DNA of 59,733 bases from a virus: positions 1-59,733 of the IMG/VR virus record IMGVR_UViG_3300043444_000048; one strand, written 5' to 3'. The notes beneath the pieces are model-generated. The model saw nothing but the letters and a program-made list of their open reading frames with translations. It made no database searches and was not told where the DNA came from. The stretch's first letter is position 1, and each line of letters starts with the position of its first letter. This document shows, one piece after another, positions 1 through 5,324 of the stretch. A program made the translations under genes and the position numbers.

Positions 1-18
1 CCCACATTTTGGGGGTAT

Positions 19-24
19 TGTCAA
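19..24 (-). promoter_or_regulatory. -35 element of a leftward promoter cut by the window edge
   Basis: On the minus strand this is a perfect TTGACA preceded by CT, as in the complete leftward promoters at 591-619 and 2437-2464. With a 16-18 base spacer its -10 box would fall at or beyond position 1, so it cannot be checked here. The element overlaps the stop codon of the small leftward gene ending at 21. Confidence 0.4.
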
Positions 25-113
25 GTGGTTTCTGCTATAGCAGTCTCTAGCATTACAATACCAGCAATAGCCTGGTCAAACTCTTCCCAAGTCTCGAAGG
101 TTAGTTCTATCAT
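21..113 (-). CDS. Small acidic hypothetical protein (30 aa)
   Basis: A 30-codon leftward reading frame that starts MIELTFETWEEFDQAIAGI and ends TGA. It begins three bases beyond the stop of the 54-aa gene upstream, and the sequence AAGAGAAAGTGG just before the ATG could serve as ribosome binding site. The peptide is acidic and has no recognisable domain. It looks like the last member of a leftward run of tiny genes (395-565, 324-395, 116-280, 21-113). Support is compact spacing and clean start/stop only, so it remains tentative. Confidence 0.4.
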   Translation of the reverse strand: MIELTFETWEEFDQAIAGIVMLETAIAETT

Positions 114-115
114 TA

Positions 116-280
116 TTACCACTTTCTCTTAGTGCCAAGTGACTTGGCTAGTCTGATTAGGCTAGTGACTTCCTTGATTTCACTATCGCTTGGCTCTCTA
201 TCGCCAATCAGTTGAATCATTAGGTCAACCTCACGCTCAACCTCTGCTAGGTTTAGAACATCTAGTTTTCTGAATCTCAT
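116..280 (-). CDS. Small hypothetical protein (54 aa)
   Basis: A 54-codon leftward gene starting MRFRKLDVLNLAEVEREVDL and ending KRKW-stop. A good ribosome binding site (AGAAAGGA, about six bases before the ATG) marks the start. The protein is highly charged and predicted mostly helical, with no signal peptide, membrane segment or known motif that I can see. It lies downstream of the consensus promoter at 591-619, behind the 56-aa and 23-aa genes, and so probably belongs to the same leftward transcript. Such short charged proteins are typical of phage early regions, but no function can be assigned. Confidence 0.55.
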   Translation of the reverse strand: MRFRKLDVLNLAEVEREVDLMIQLIGDREPSDSEIKEVTSLIRLAKSLGTKRKW

Positions 281-323
281 CTGTTATCCTTTCTGGCTTT
301 AGCCTAACACATACCTCTGACAT

Positions 324-395
324 TTATTGAAACATCTTGGCCACGATCAGCAGGGTAGCGAATGCACCCATCCACAACATGATATCAACAATCAT
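324..395 (-). CDS. Tiny single-span membrane peptide (23 aa)
   Basis: This 23-codon leftward frame encodes an almost entirely hydrophobic peptide (starts MIVDIMLWMGAFATLLIVAK). Its ATG shares one base with the TAA of the 56-aa gene upstream (TAATG), which suggests translational coupling. A single membrane-spanning helix would use nearly the whole length, with Asp4 at one end and Lys20 near the other. Such a short frame could arise by chance. The coupling and the strongly hydrophobic composition are the only support. Possible roles include a membrane-acting modulator, but nothing specific can be concluded. Confidence 0.4.
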   Translation of the reverse strand: MIVDIMLWMGAFATLLIVAKMFQ

Positions 396-565
396 TAGTT
401 AGCACCAATCGCAATGATAGTACCATCGTTTAGGGTTGCCTTGAATCCCTGAATCTTCATTGCCCAATACTGCTTGGTGTAGAAACCAATGACGCTTGCC
501 TTGTGCTCAGGGTCATAGCTTGGGTAAATCTTTGAGTTGTCGTTTAGGGTTACTTCTACGTTCAT
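395..565 (-). CDS. Small hypothetical protein (56 aa)
   Basis: A 56-codon leftward gene starting MNVEVTLNDNSKIYPSYDPE and ending AIGAN-stop. It has the strongest ribosome binding site of this cluster (GGAAAGGAAAAGAA before ATG) and lies 26 bases downstream of the -10 box of a consensus promoter. The sequence suggests a small beta-rich fold with repeated strand patterns (EVTLND, KATLNDGTIIAIG). No family is recognised. It is the first gene of the leftward group and its stop overlaps the next start. Confidence 0.65.
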   Translation of the reverse strand: MNVEVTLNDNSKIYPSYDPEHKASVIGFYTKQYWAMKIQGFKATLNDGTIIAIGAN

Positions 566-590
566 TTCTTTTCCTTTCCTAACTGTTTAA

Positions 591-619
591 ATACTAATAC
601 AGGGGTAGGACATTGTCAA
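591..619 (-). promoter_or_regulatory. Consensus sigma70-type promoter, leftward
   Basis: On the minus strand the region reads TTGACA (619-614), a 17-base spacer, then TAGTAT (596-591). This is the best -35/-10 promoter in the window, pointing at the small-gene cluster that starts at 565. The full -35 contrasts with the rightward promoters here, which mostly rely on an extended -10. Confidence 0.8.
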
Positions 620-843
620 GTTTAGATAAGCATTATTTGATAACAAAATTATAACGAAGGGGGCCCTAGTACTAAACAAGAAGGGTGGCTGGGTATTATA
701 TACCTGGTTTGCCTTGTGTGCGGACTAAGATTTGTAACAATTTTATAACAAACCTGTATCGTACATCTTTGCAAAATATTCAGATTTTCACAAAAGTGGT
801 TTTTAAAAATTTTTTCAGATTCGCTGCGGTATAATAGAACCAG
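620..843. other. Intergenic region between divergent genes, with a small dyad
   Basis: No credible gene is seen in these 224 bases between the leftward small genes and the glycosyltransferase. A short inverted repeat GGTAT-TAT-ATACC lies at 692-704 and could be an operator. The motif TATAACAA occurs at about 731-740 and again near 2486-2494 in the other gene-free stretch. A close variant (ATAACAAAATTATAAC) sits near 639-654. The rightward promoter lies at the right end. Confidence 0.5.
830..835 (+). promoter_or_regulatory. -10 box of promoter for the glycosyltransferase gene
   Basis: A perfect TATAAT ends eight bases before the ATG at 844, with no Shine-Dalgarno between. Transcription would start about one base before the start codon, so the mRNA would be leaderless or nearly so. 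No convincing -35 is present. Confidence 0.55.
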
Positions 844-1734
844 ATGTCACTAGAAAAAATATTTGTATCCATAGCATCCTACAGAGACTTAGAACTTTAT
901 CCTACTGTAGAAAATTTGCTGCGTCAAGCCAGGTATCCAGAAAGAATTTTTATATCTCTAGTGGTCCAGGACAGAATATTTCCTGATTTCACAGAATTAT
1001 TCAACAAATATCCAATCGCAGGACATAGATATGTCAAAATTGACTACACAAATGCAAAAGGTGTAGGTTTTGCAAGGGCAAAAGCACAAGAAGCCCTAAT
1101 AACCAAGTACAAATACTACTTTCAGGTAGATTCTCACTCTAGATTTACAGAACATTGGGACGTAAAAGCTATTTCTGATCACAAAAGGCTATCTGAAATC
1201 TGGGGTAACGTACTTTTAAGCACTTATCCACCTAGATATGACATAAATGACGACGGTACAGAGACAACTTATGACTCATATGTCCCAGTAGTACGTGTAA
1301 AAGAGACAAATGACATAGTAAAGTTCGAACCAGAGTATTTTGAAACGTCTGTAGACACAAAAAATGGTTTTTACACAGGATATTTCACTGGTGGACAAAC
1401 TTTTGGCTTGACAGAAGACATTTTACTAGCTAGATATGATCCAGACATCTATTTTTGGGGGGAAGAGCAAACATTATCCCTAAGATTCTTTGAACAAGGT
1501 ATAAACATAGTAGCTCCACCAAGAAACTACGTATTTCATGATTACGAAGGAACAAGAAGAGTAAGACACTGGGATTCAAATACAATTCAAGAAATGTACA
1601 GGAGTCGTTCTGATCAAAGAATTAGAAGGTTTTTTAAAGGTCGGCTAGAAGAGTTTGGTATCACAGATGTTGGAATTATCGAAGAATACAAAAAGATGTT
1701 AATTCAATTTGGTCATAATGTCGAGGGTACATAA
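844..1734 (+). CDS. GT60-like GlcNAc-type glycosyltransferase
   Basis: The 296-aa protein has the pattern of the GlcNAc glycosyltransferase family (CAZy GT60-like). An N-terminal beta-strand FVSIASYRD is followed by a helix with LLRQARYPERIF. A DxD-like metal site 'QVDSHSRF' lies near residues 99-106, and there is a central GGQTF motif. A 'WGEEQTLSLRFFEQG' segment near 205-219 probably supplies the acidic catalytic/acceptor residues, and a conserved histidine sits in VFHDY. These enzymes transfer a sugar from a nucleotide-sugar to protein or glycan acceptors in the cytoplasm. In the phage it could glycosylate virion proteins or alter the host surface. The gene stands alone before the fibre block and has its own -10 box. 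The fold call is from motif recognition, and the substrate is unknown. Confidence 0.8.
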   Translation: MSLEKIFVSIASYRDLELYPTVENLLRQARYPERIFISLVVQDRIFPDFTELFNKYPIAGHRYVKIDYTNAKGVGFARAKAQEALITKYKYYFQVDSHSRFTEHWDVKAISDHKRLSEIWGNVLLSTYPPRYDINDDGTETTYDSYVPVVRVKETNDIVKFEPEYFETSVDTKNGFYTGYFTGGQTFGLTEDILLARYDPDIYFWGEEQTLSLRFFEQGINIVAPPRNYVFHDYEGTRRVRHWDSNTIQEMYRSRSDQRIRRFFKGRLEEFGITDVGIIEEYKKMLIQFGHNVEGT

Positions 1735-1759
1735 TCAGCTCCGCTGATCAGAAAAGTCC

Positions 1760-1969
1760 CTACCACTTACCAACAGGACACTTTGCCTTCTTGAGTGTAG
1801 TCTTTAAAGTCATAAAGCATCCACACTTAGTGCAACGTTCTCCTGTTTTTGAGAAAAATGGACATGTTCTGCAAATCTCCATACGATATGCTTTTAATTC
1901 TTCTTCTGACCTAGGTTGGTTTGGGTTAAACAGGTCAAGAAAGCTTACGTCTTTTTCTTTATTATCCAT
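1760..1969 (-). CDS. Small cysteine-rich zinc-ribbon protein
   Basis: A 69-aa leftward gene. The N-terminal half is acidic and lacks a clear domain. The C-terminal half carries six cysteines in the order CRTCPFF, CTKCGC, KCPVGKW, that is C-x2-C, C-x2-C-x-C and a final C. This spacing fits a zinc-binding ribbon of the kind found as small proteins in phage structural regions. The role is unknown, and protein or nucleic-acid binding is possible. It is convergent with the glycosyltransferase (26-base gap). An extended -10 (TGATATACT) ends six bases before the ATG, so the mRNA should be leaderless. Confidence 0.75.
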   Translation of the reverse strand: MDNKEKDVSFLDLFNPNQPRSEEELKAYRMEICRTCPFFSKTGERCTKCGCFMTLKTTLKKAKCPVGKW

Positions 1970-1975
1970 GTATTA

Positions 1976-1984
1976 AGTATATCA
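1976..1984 (-). promoter_or_regulatory. Extended -10 promoter, leaderless start for the zinc-ribbon gene
   Basis: On the minus strand TGA-TATACT is followed by exactly six bases and the ATG at 1969. There is no Shine-Dalgarno. The transcription start predicted seven bases after the box falls on the A of the ATG. Confidence 0.6.
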
Positions 1985-2093
1985 GGGATATTAGATTTGT
2001 TGCACATATACCACATGTTGTGGTTTGGTGTGCATTGGTACTCTATATTTGCCGACGAACTTAAATACCGCCGAGATTTTTAAAAAATAAGAT

Positions 2094-2099
2094 TATAAT
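2094..2099 (+). promoter_or_regulatory. -10 box upstream of the small membrane-protein gene
   Basis: TATAAT ends nine bases before the ATG at 2109 and no Shine-Dalgarno is visible. The expected transcript would have about two untranslated bases. A -35 match is not evident in the AT-rich upstream sequence. Confidence 0.5.
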
Positions 2100-2108
2100 T
2101 GTTATATT

Positions 2109-2348
2109 ATGTCAATCGAATCTTGGATCGGAATTATTGTAGGAATTTCCACCATTATCACATCCGCAGGCCTAGGGGTTCGTTGGCTAACCAAACACTA
2201 CTTTGACGAAATCAAGCATGAATTGAAGCCAAATAGTGGATCTAGCATGAAAGATCAAGTCACAAGGCTTGAAGAGAAAACAGAAAAGCTAGAGACAAAG
2301 ATTGATGACCTTTACGATAAGCTAATAAATTATTTAGCTAACAAATAG
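2109..2348 (+). CDS. Small membrane protein with coiled coil, possible holin
   Basis: This 79-aa protein has one N-terminal membrane segment (about residues 5-27: IGIIVGISTIITSAGLGVRWL). A charged coiled coil follows (about 48-75, with the heptad-like RLEEKTEKLETKIDDLYDKL). One transmembrane helix plus a cytoplasmic coiled coil is a layout seen in DUF2746-type phage membrane proteins that are often annotated as holins. No dedicated holin is found beside the lysis enzymes at 8527-9629, which adds weak support. Alternatives are an anchor or a superinfection-related membrane protein. It stands alone, followed by a 325-base non-coding gap. Confidence 0.6.
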   Translation: MSIESWIGIIVGISTIITSAGLGVRWLTKHYFDEIKHELKPNSGSSMKDQVTRLEEKTEKLETKIDDLYDKLINYLANK

Positions 2349-2397
2349 ACAAAAGCTAGATATCTATATATAATATATATTTATATATAAGTTATAC

Positions 2398-2411
2398 TAA
2401 CTAGCTAGTTA
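2398..2411. repeat. Perfect 14-base palindrome
   Basis: TAACTAGCTAGTTA is its own reverse complement and lies in an A/T tract rich in TATATA. It could be a protein-binding operator or part of an unwinding element. No second copy was noticed elsewhere in the window. Confidence 0.5.
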
Positions 2412-2436
2412 TATTTAATATTTATTAATAATATAT

Positions 2437-2464
2437 ATACTACCAAACTCTGACTCGATGTCAA
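2437..2464 (-). promoter_or_regulatory. Sigma70-type promoter pointing leftward (antisense)
   Basis: On the minus strand TTGACA (2464-2459), a 16-base spacer and TAGTAT (2442-2437). Both boxes match those of the promoter at 591-619. Transcription would run antisense through the small membrane-protein gene (2109-2348) towards the leftward zinc-ribbon gene. Confidence 0.6.
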
Positions 2465-2574
2465 GTACTTTTTAGGTAACTCTTTTATAACAATTAATGT
2501 TATATATGTTTATACAGAATAATCTTTTATTTTCCTGACTTATTACAGAATAATATTCGTTGACGTTACTATTA

Positions 2575-2583
2575 TGTTATAAT
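2575..2583 (+). promoter_or_regulatory. Extended -10 promoter immediately before a terminator
   Basis: TGT-TATAAT matches an extended -10 perfectly. The start predicted seven bases downstream (about 2590) is two bases before the first base of the terminator stem, so it would produce a very short RNA. A TTGACG at 2560-2565 is only 12 bases from the box and is too close to act as its -35. Confidence 0.6.
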
Positions 2584-2591
2584 TTATATCT

Positions 2592-2644
2592 GACTAGCAC
2601 TTAGGATGTCTCTCATACCCACCCCTGAGTGCTAGTCTTTTTTT
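2592..2644 (+). terminator. Strong rho-independent terminator
   Basis: A 14-base-pair stem with one G-T pair joins 2592-2605 to 2624-2637. Its outer ten pairs are GACTAGCACT with AGTGCTAGTC. The loop is 18 bases and is followed by seven T. It ends rightward transcription before the fibre genes and may itself be the body of a short RNA. Confidence 0.85.
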
Positions 2645-2655
2645 ATTTATTTTAG

Positions 2656-2664
2656 TGGTATAAT
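2656..2664 (+). promoter_or_regulatory. Extended -10 promoter of the fibre block
   Basis: TGG-TATAAT ends nine bases before the ATG at 2674, and no Shine-Dalgarno is present. The expected mRNA would have about three untranslated bases. Confidence 0.65.
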
Positions 2665-2673
2665 GTAGATACT

Positions 2674-3060
2674 ATGACATCTGCTTGTGCTCCCGAAATT
2701 TTTGGTGCTGACCCAGTCAACATTAAGTGGCAAATTGTAAGAGGCGATACCTCTCCACTTAGAGTTGAGTTCTATGAAAATGATGAGGTTACACCCTATG
2801 ATACAGCTGGTTGGCAGTATGCTGCTACAGCTTATGACTTCCGTGGCGATGTCCTAGACGAATTAGAAATAACACCTGGTAGCGGTTTTGTAGAAATCGT
2901 GGCACCAGCAGAAATAACGGCACTATGGGGAACAGGATATTCTAACGTAGTAGCCGAATTGGCTTTTGATCTTCAAGTTATCGTTGCAAACGATACTGTT
3001 TGGACTCCTGTTATTGGAACCATTACTGTGCTTGGGGATGTTACAGGAGGTAGTTTATAA
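2674..3060 (+). CDS. BppU-like baseplate/fibre attachment protein (copy 1)
   Basis: A 128-aa structural protein with the pattern of the BppU N-terminal domain: 'IVRGDTSPLRVEFYENDEVTPYD' near residues 22-44, then alternating beta-strands. In lactococcal phages this domain attaches receptor-binding proteins to the baseplate. Here it forms the whole protein. The products of 4075-4749 and 9743-10153 share the (V)(R/K)GDT..(F/L)R motif, so this is one of three paralogs. The gene shares one base with the collagen-like gene that follows (TAATG), suggesting the two are co-translated and that the BppU-like part may anchor the collagen-like fibre. Confidence 0.65.
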   Translation: MTSACAPEIFGADPVNIKWQIVRGDTSPLRVEFYENDEVTPYDTAGWQYAATAYDFRGDVLDELEITPGSGFVEIVAPAEITALWGTGYSNVVAELAFDLQVIVANDTVWTPVIGTITVLGDVTGGSL

Positions 3061-3287
3061 TGCCAACAATTAAAGTTGTACCATTCCCTGGTGCCCCTGG
3101 ACCGCAGGGACCAAGAGGTTTTCAAGGAATTCAAGGTGAGCAAGGCCTTACTGGGCCAATGGGTCCTGCAGGAGACGCAACTGCTTACACACCAGCTAAT
3201 CCATCAGACTGGAATCCAGCTCCAACAACAATCGCAGAAGCCTTAGATCAGGTTGCACAGCGTATCTCAGCAATAGAAAATTCTTAA
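3060..3287 (+). CDS. Short collagen-like fibre protein (75 aa)
   Basis: The first half contains about a dozen Gly-X-Y triplets (GAPGPQGPRGFQGIQGEQG and on to GPMGPAGDA, residues 10-39), enough for a short collagen-type triple helix. The C-terminal part (about 48-75) has a 'PTTIAEALDQVAQRISAIE' helix that probably forms a trimeric coiled coil. This is the usual plan of a trimeric phage fibre stalk with a registration coiled coil. It directly follows the BppU-like gene with a one-base overlap. No receptor-binding head domain is present, so it may be a spacer or adaptor. Confidence 0.75.
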   Translation: MPTIKVVPFPGAPGPQGPRGFQGIQGEQGLTGPMGPAGDATAYTPANPSDWNPAPTTIAEALDQVAQRISAIENS

Positions 3288-3291
3288 AGCC

Positions 3292-3300
3292 TGGGATAAT
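3292..3300 (+). promoter_or_regulatory. Extended -10 promoter, leaderless start
   Basis: TGG-GATAAT ends exactly six bases before the ATG at 3307, with no Shine-Dalgarno. The box overlaps the end of the intergenic gap after the short collagen-like gene. Confidence 0.55.
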
Positions 3301-3306
3301 TGATGT

Positions 3307-4047
3307 ATGTCAACATCTAAGAATATGGACTTCCCAACTGTATCAAAAAAGAACTATGCTGCTAAGGTAGAGGAGTCACGCTCGTCTGAATCCGTTGCTC
3401 CAGAGATTCCAAATGTTGTTTATTTGCCTATTGCAGGTCCAGAAGGTCCAAGAGGTCAAAAGGGTGACACTGGTCCCAAAGGTGATCAGGGTCCAAAGGG
3501 AGAGCGTGGAGCTCCAGGAAAAGATGGCAAAGACGGTAAGCCAGGAAAAGACGGAGCTTCTTCATTTCCAGTCTACGGTCAAAAATCAGGTTGGGCTATG
3601 TATGTTAACCAAAATAACAACATGTCTAGGCTTGGTGCAGATAGAGGTGAAGACGGCTGGGTAGCATTATCTATTAACGACCTATCTGACGCATCTGTCG
3701 AAGATTACCTTCCAGAGAATGGAGTATCTCTTTATAGCACTGAGTTCAAAAGAATTAATCTTAAAAACCTTAAGATAGGCTCTCAAGTTCAGATAACTTA
3801 CGGCTTTGAGATAACCACACTTTCTTCAAATACAGAAGTTTGGTGTAGGTCTGTTCTTCCTGGATCTGGAATGTCGTCTACGTCTCTTGTTGGCAACCTG
3901 AAGTATGAGTACGTTTATGACTTTTCAGTAACGCACAACATAGTTTTGACTAATGAAGGTGATAGAATTAGTGGTGTAATACCGCAGGTGCGAACAGACA
4001 ATGACTGTTTAGGTATTTTAAAATCTATCTATGTTTCAGTCTTCTAA
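3307..4047 (+). CDS. Collagen-like fibre protein with C-terminal beta domain
   Basis: A 246-aa protein. Residues 1-40 have no clear fold. Residues about 44-85 are Gly-X-Y triplets that are unusually rich in Lys and Asp (GQKGDTGPKGDQGPKG, GKDGKDGKPGKDG), which favours a charged, stable collagen triple helix without hydroxyproline. The C-terminal 155 residues form a beta-rich globular domain, presumably the binding tip (for example 'GWVALSINDLSD' and 'VQITYGFEI'). It is likely a trimeric tail fibre. It has its own leaderless-type promoter and precedes the BppU/FN3 gene. Confidence 0.75.
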   Translation: MSTSKNMDFPTVSKKNYAAKVEESRSSESVAPEIPNVVYLPIAGPEGPRGQKGDTGPKGDQGPKGERGAPGKDGKDGKPGKDGASSFPVYGQKSGWAMYVNQNNNMSRLGADRGEDGWVALSINDLSDASVEDYLPENGVSLYSTEFKRINLKNLKIGSQVQITYGFEITTLSSNTEVWCRSVLPGSGMSSTSLVGNLKYEYVYDFSVTHNIVLTNEGDRISGVIPQVRTDNDCLGILKSIYVSVF

Positions 4048-4049
4048 CA

Positions 4050-4058
4050 TGCTATAAT
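4050..4058 (+). promoter_or_regulatory. Extended -10 promoter with a short leader
   Basis: TGC-TATAAT lies 16 bases before the ATG at 4075, and an AAGGAG ribosome binding site sits between at 4064-4069. This gene therefore has a conventional leader of about ten bases, unlike its neighbours. Confidence 0.6.
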
Positions 4059-4074
4059 ATTACAAGGAGCAAGC

Positions 4075-4749
4075 ATGGCATTTCCAGCAACTTACAATTT
4101 TAGTTATTACAAGGGCGACACCCTTGAATTTCGAGCATACCCAAAGGATAATTCTGGCTTGCCGTTTAGCCTAGAAGGGTATGAGGTATCTTTTACAATC
4201 TCAACAGCTAGAGGGTCTGATGGTCTTGCAAACCAGGTATCTGCATTCGCATCTATCGTAGACAACGCAAGCATTTTGTGTGCTATTAGACCACAAGACA
4301 GCCTAGAGCTAGCAAATGCAGCTTCTTATGTGTACGACGTTGAAATCCGAAAAGTAGATGCTACACCATACCCACTCGTATACACGATTTTGACAGGAAC
4401 GATCACTGTTGAAGACCAGGTAACTGATATTCAGGTATCACTACCAGAAGGTCCTACAAACCTAGTCGTATCAGAATCTGCAGGTGTGGTCACGATCAAC
4501 TGGGACGCTCCAACAGCTGGAGATCAGCCAACAGGATACAACGTATACGGTAAGTCAGATGCTCTTGGTCTAACAAGTTATGTCCTTGTAGCAACTGTTC
4601 CAGCACCGTCAACAATTTATGAGCTATCTTCTGTTATGGGCATTCCTCTTACTCCAGGAATCCAGTATGAGGTAAAGGTTACATCATATAACTCTGCTGG
4701 TGAAAACACCACAGACTTTGTTACTGACGAGATTACGGTGGCAGTATAA
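4075..4749 (+). CDS. BppU-like domain fused to a fibronectin type III domain (copy 2)
   Basis: A 224-aa protein. Residues 1-120 form a BppU-like domain ('YYKGDTLEFRAYPKDNSG' near 12-29), homologous in pattern to the 2674 and 9743 products. Residues about 125-224 are an FN3 domain: 'PTNLVVSESAGVVTINWDAP', the typical Y-x-V-Y strand (GYNVYGKS), and 'GIQYEVKVTSYNSAGE' with the conserved Tyr and Asn-Ser-Ala-Gly turn. It probably attaches to the baseplate through the first part and displays the FN3 domain for weak carbohydrate or surface contacts. The next gene overlaps by one base. Confidence 0.75.
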   Translation: MAFPATYNFSYYKGDTLEFRAYPKDNSGLPFSLEGYEVSFTISTARGSDGLANQVSAFASIVDNASILCAIRPQDSLELANAASYVYDVEIRKVDATPYPLVYTILTGTITVEDQVTDIQVSLPEGPTNLVVSESAGVVTINWDAPTAGDQPTGYNVYGKSDALGLTSYVLVATVPAPSTIYELSSVMGIPLTPGIQYEVKVTSYNSAGENTTDFVTDEITVAV

Positions 4750-5315
4750 TGACAAACCCAGCAGTAGGATCAATCGACATATCCGTTCTTGGTGGACCAT
4801 CTACCATCAACCTAGATGTTGACTTTGGTCCAACTGGTGTTCGTGGAAGCAGAATTTTTGGTGTTTCTGCAGACCCAAGACTGTCTACTACTCCAAAGCC
4901 AATCGAAGTCATGAATTACGATCTTGGAATTGTTATTACGCCTTCTGCACCAGACTACCTTTCCGTGTATCAAAAAACTGGAACATCTCCAGAAGACTGG
5001 GATGCTTTTGCAGCATTGTACCCAAATTTTTATGCTGACAAGAAAACAGTATCCTTTAACTCACAAGGTGTTGGAACTTTTACAATCATTGCATCCAGCG
5101 TATTCACGGTTCCTGCATACCTTCTTGCTATGTTCAATGTTTTTTATCAAATTGAAAATGCCAACCCGATATCTTCTTCTATGAATCTTTCACTAGACCA
5201 GAGCGGAAATCAGCAAGTCCTGACAGTGACTATTAAGGCAATTGAGTACAACGGAACCGCTTGGTCAGCTCTTCAGGGAGATAAGACGGTTCACGTATTT
5301 TCGACGGTGGTTTAG
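4749..5315 (+). CDS. Predicted tail structural protein, unknown fold
   Basis: The 188-aa protein opens with 'SIDISVLGGPSTINLDVDFGPTG', a Gly/Pro-rich beta pattern often found at the attachment end of phage fibres (compare the collagen-like genes at 3060 and 3307). It continues with alternating hydrophobic beta-strands. No enzyme motif or membrane segment is seen. Position between a BppU/FN3 protein and a fibre gene, with a one-base overlap upstream, argues for a minor tail or fibre-connecting protein. Confidence 0.6.
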   Translation: MTNPAVGSIDISVLGGPSTINLDVDFGPTGVRGSRIFGVSADPRLSTTPKPIEVMNYDLGIVITPSAPDYLSVYQKTGTSPEDWDAFAALYPNFYADKKTVSFNSQGVGTFTIIASSVFTVPAYLLAMFNVFYQIENANPISSSMNLSLDQSGNQQVLTVTIKAIEYNGTAWSALQGDKTVHVFSTVV

Positions 5316-5324
5316 GGGGTATAA

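Larger units (their letters stand above)
2349..2673. other. AT-rich gene-free region with palindromes and several promoters
   Basis: This gap of 325 bases has no credible gene. The left part (2360-2440) is almost pure A/T with long TATATA tracts and a perfect 14-base palindrome, TAACTAGCTAGTTA (2398-2411). It also holds a leftward promoter (2437-2464), a rightward extended -10 promoter (2575-2583), a strong terminator hairpin (2592-2644) and the promoter of the first fibre gene (2656-2664). The AT-rich palindromic part could be a DNA-unwinding or origin element or a regulatory hub. Nothing here proves either. Confidence 0.6.

Noticed and set aside
321-323. Additional 28-codon leftward frame starting at 323 (MSEVCVRLKPER)
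   Set aside because: It would overlap the well-supported 54-aa gene over much of its length, in another frame, and lacks a ribosome binding site.
2560-2583. TTGACG as -35 of the promoter at 2575
   Set aside because: Only 12 bases separate it from the TATAAT. The extended TG is a better explanation.
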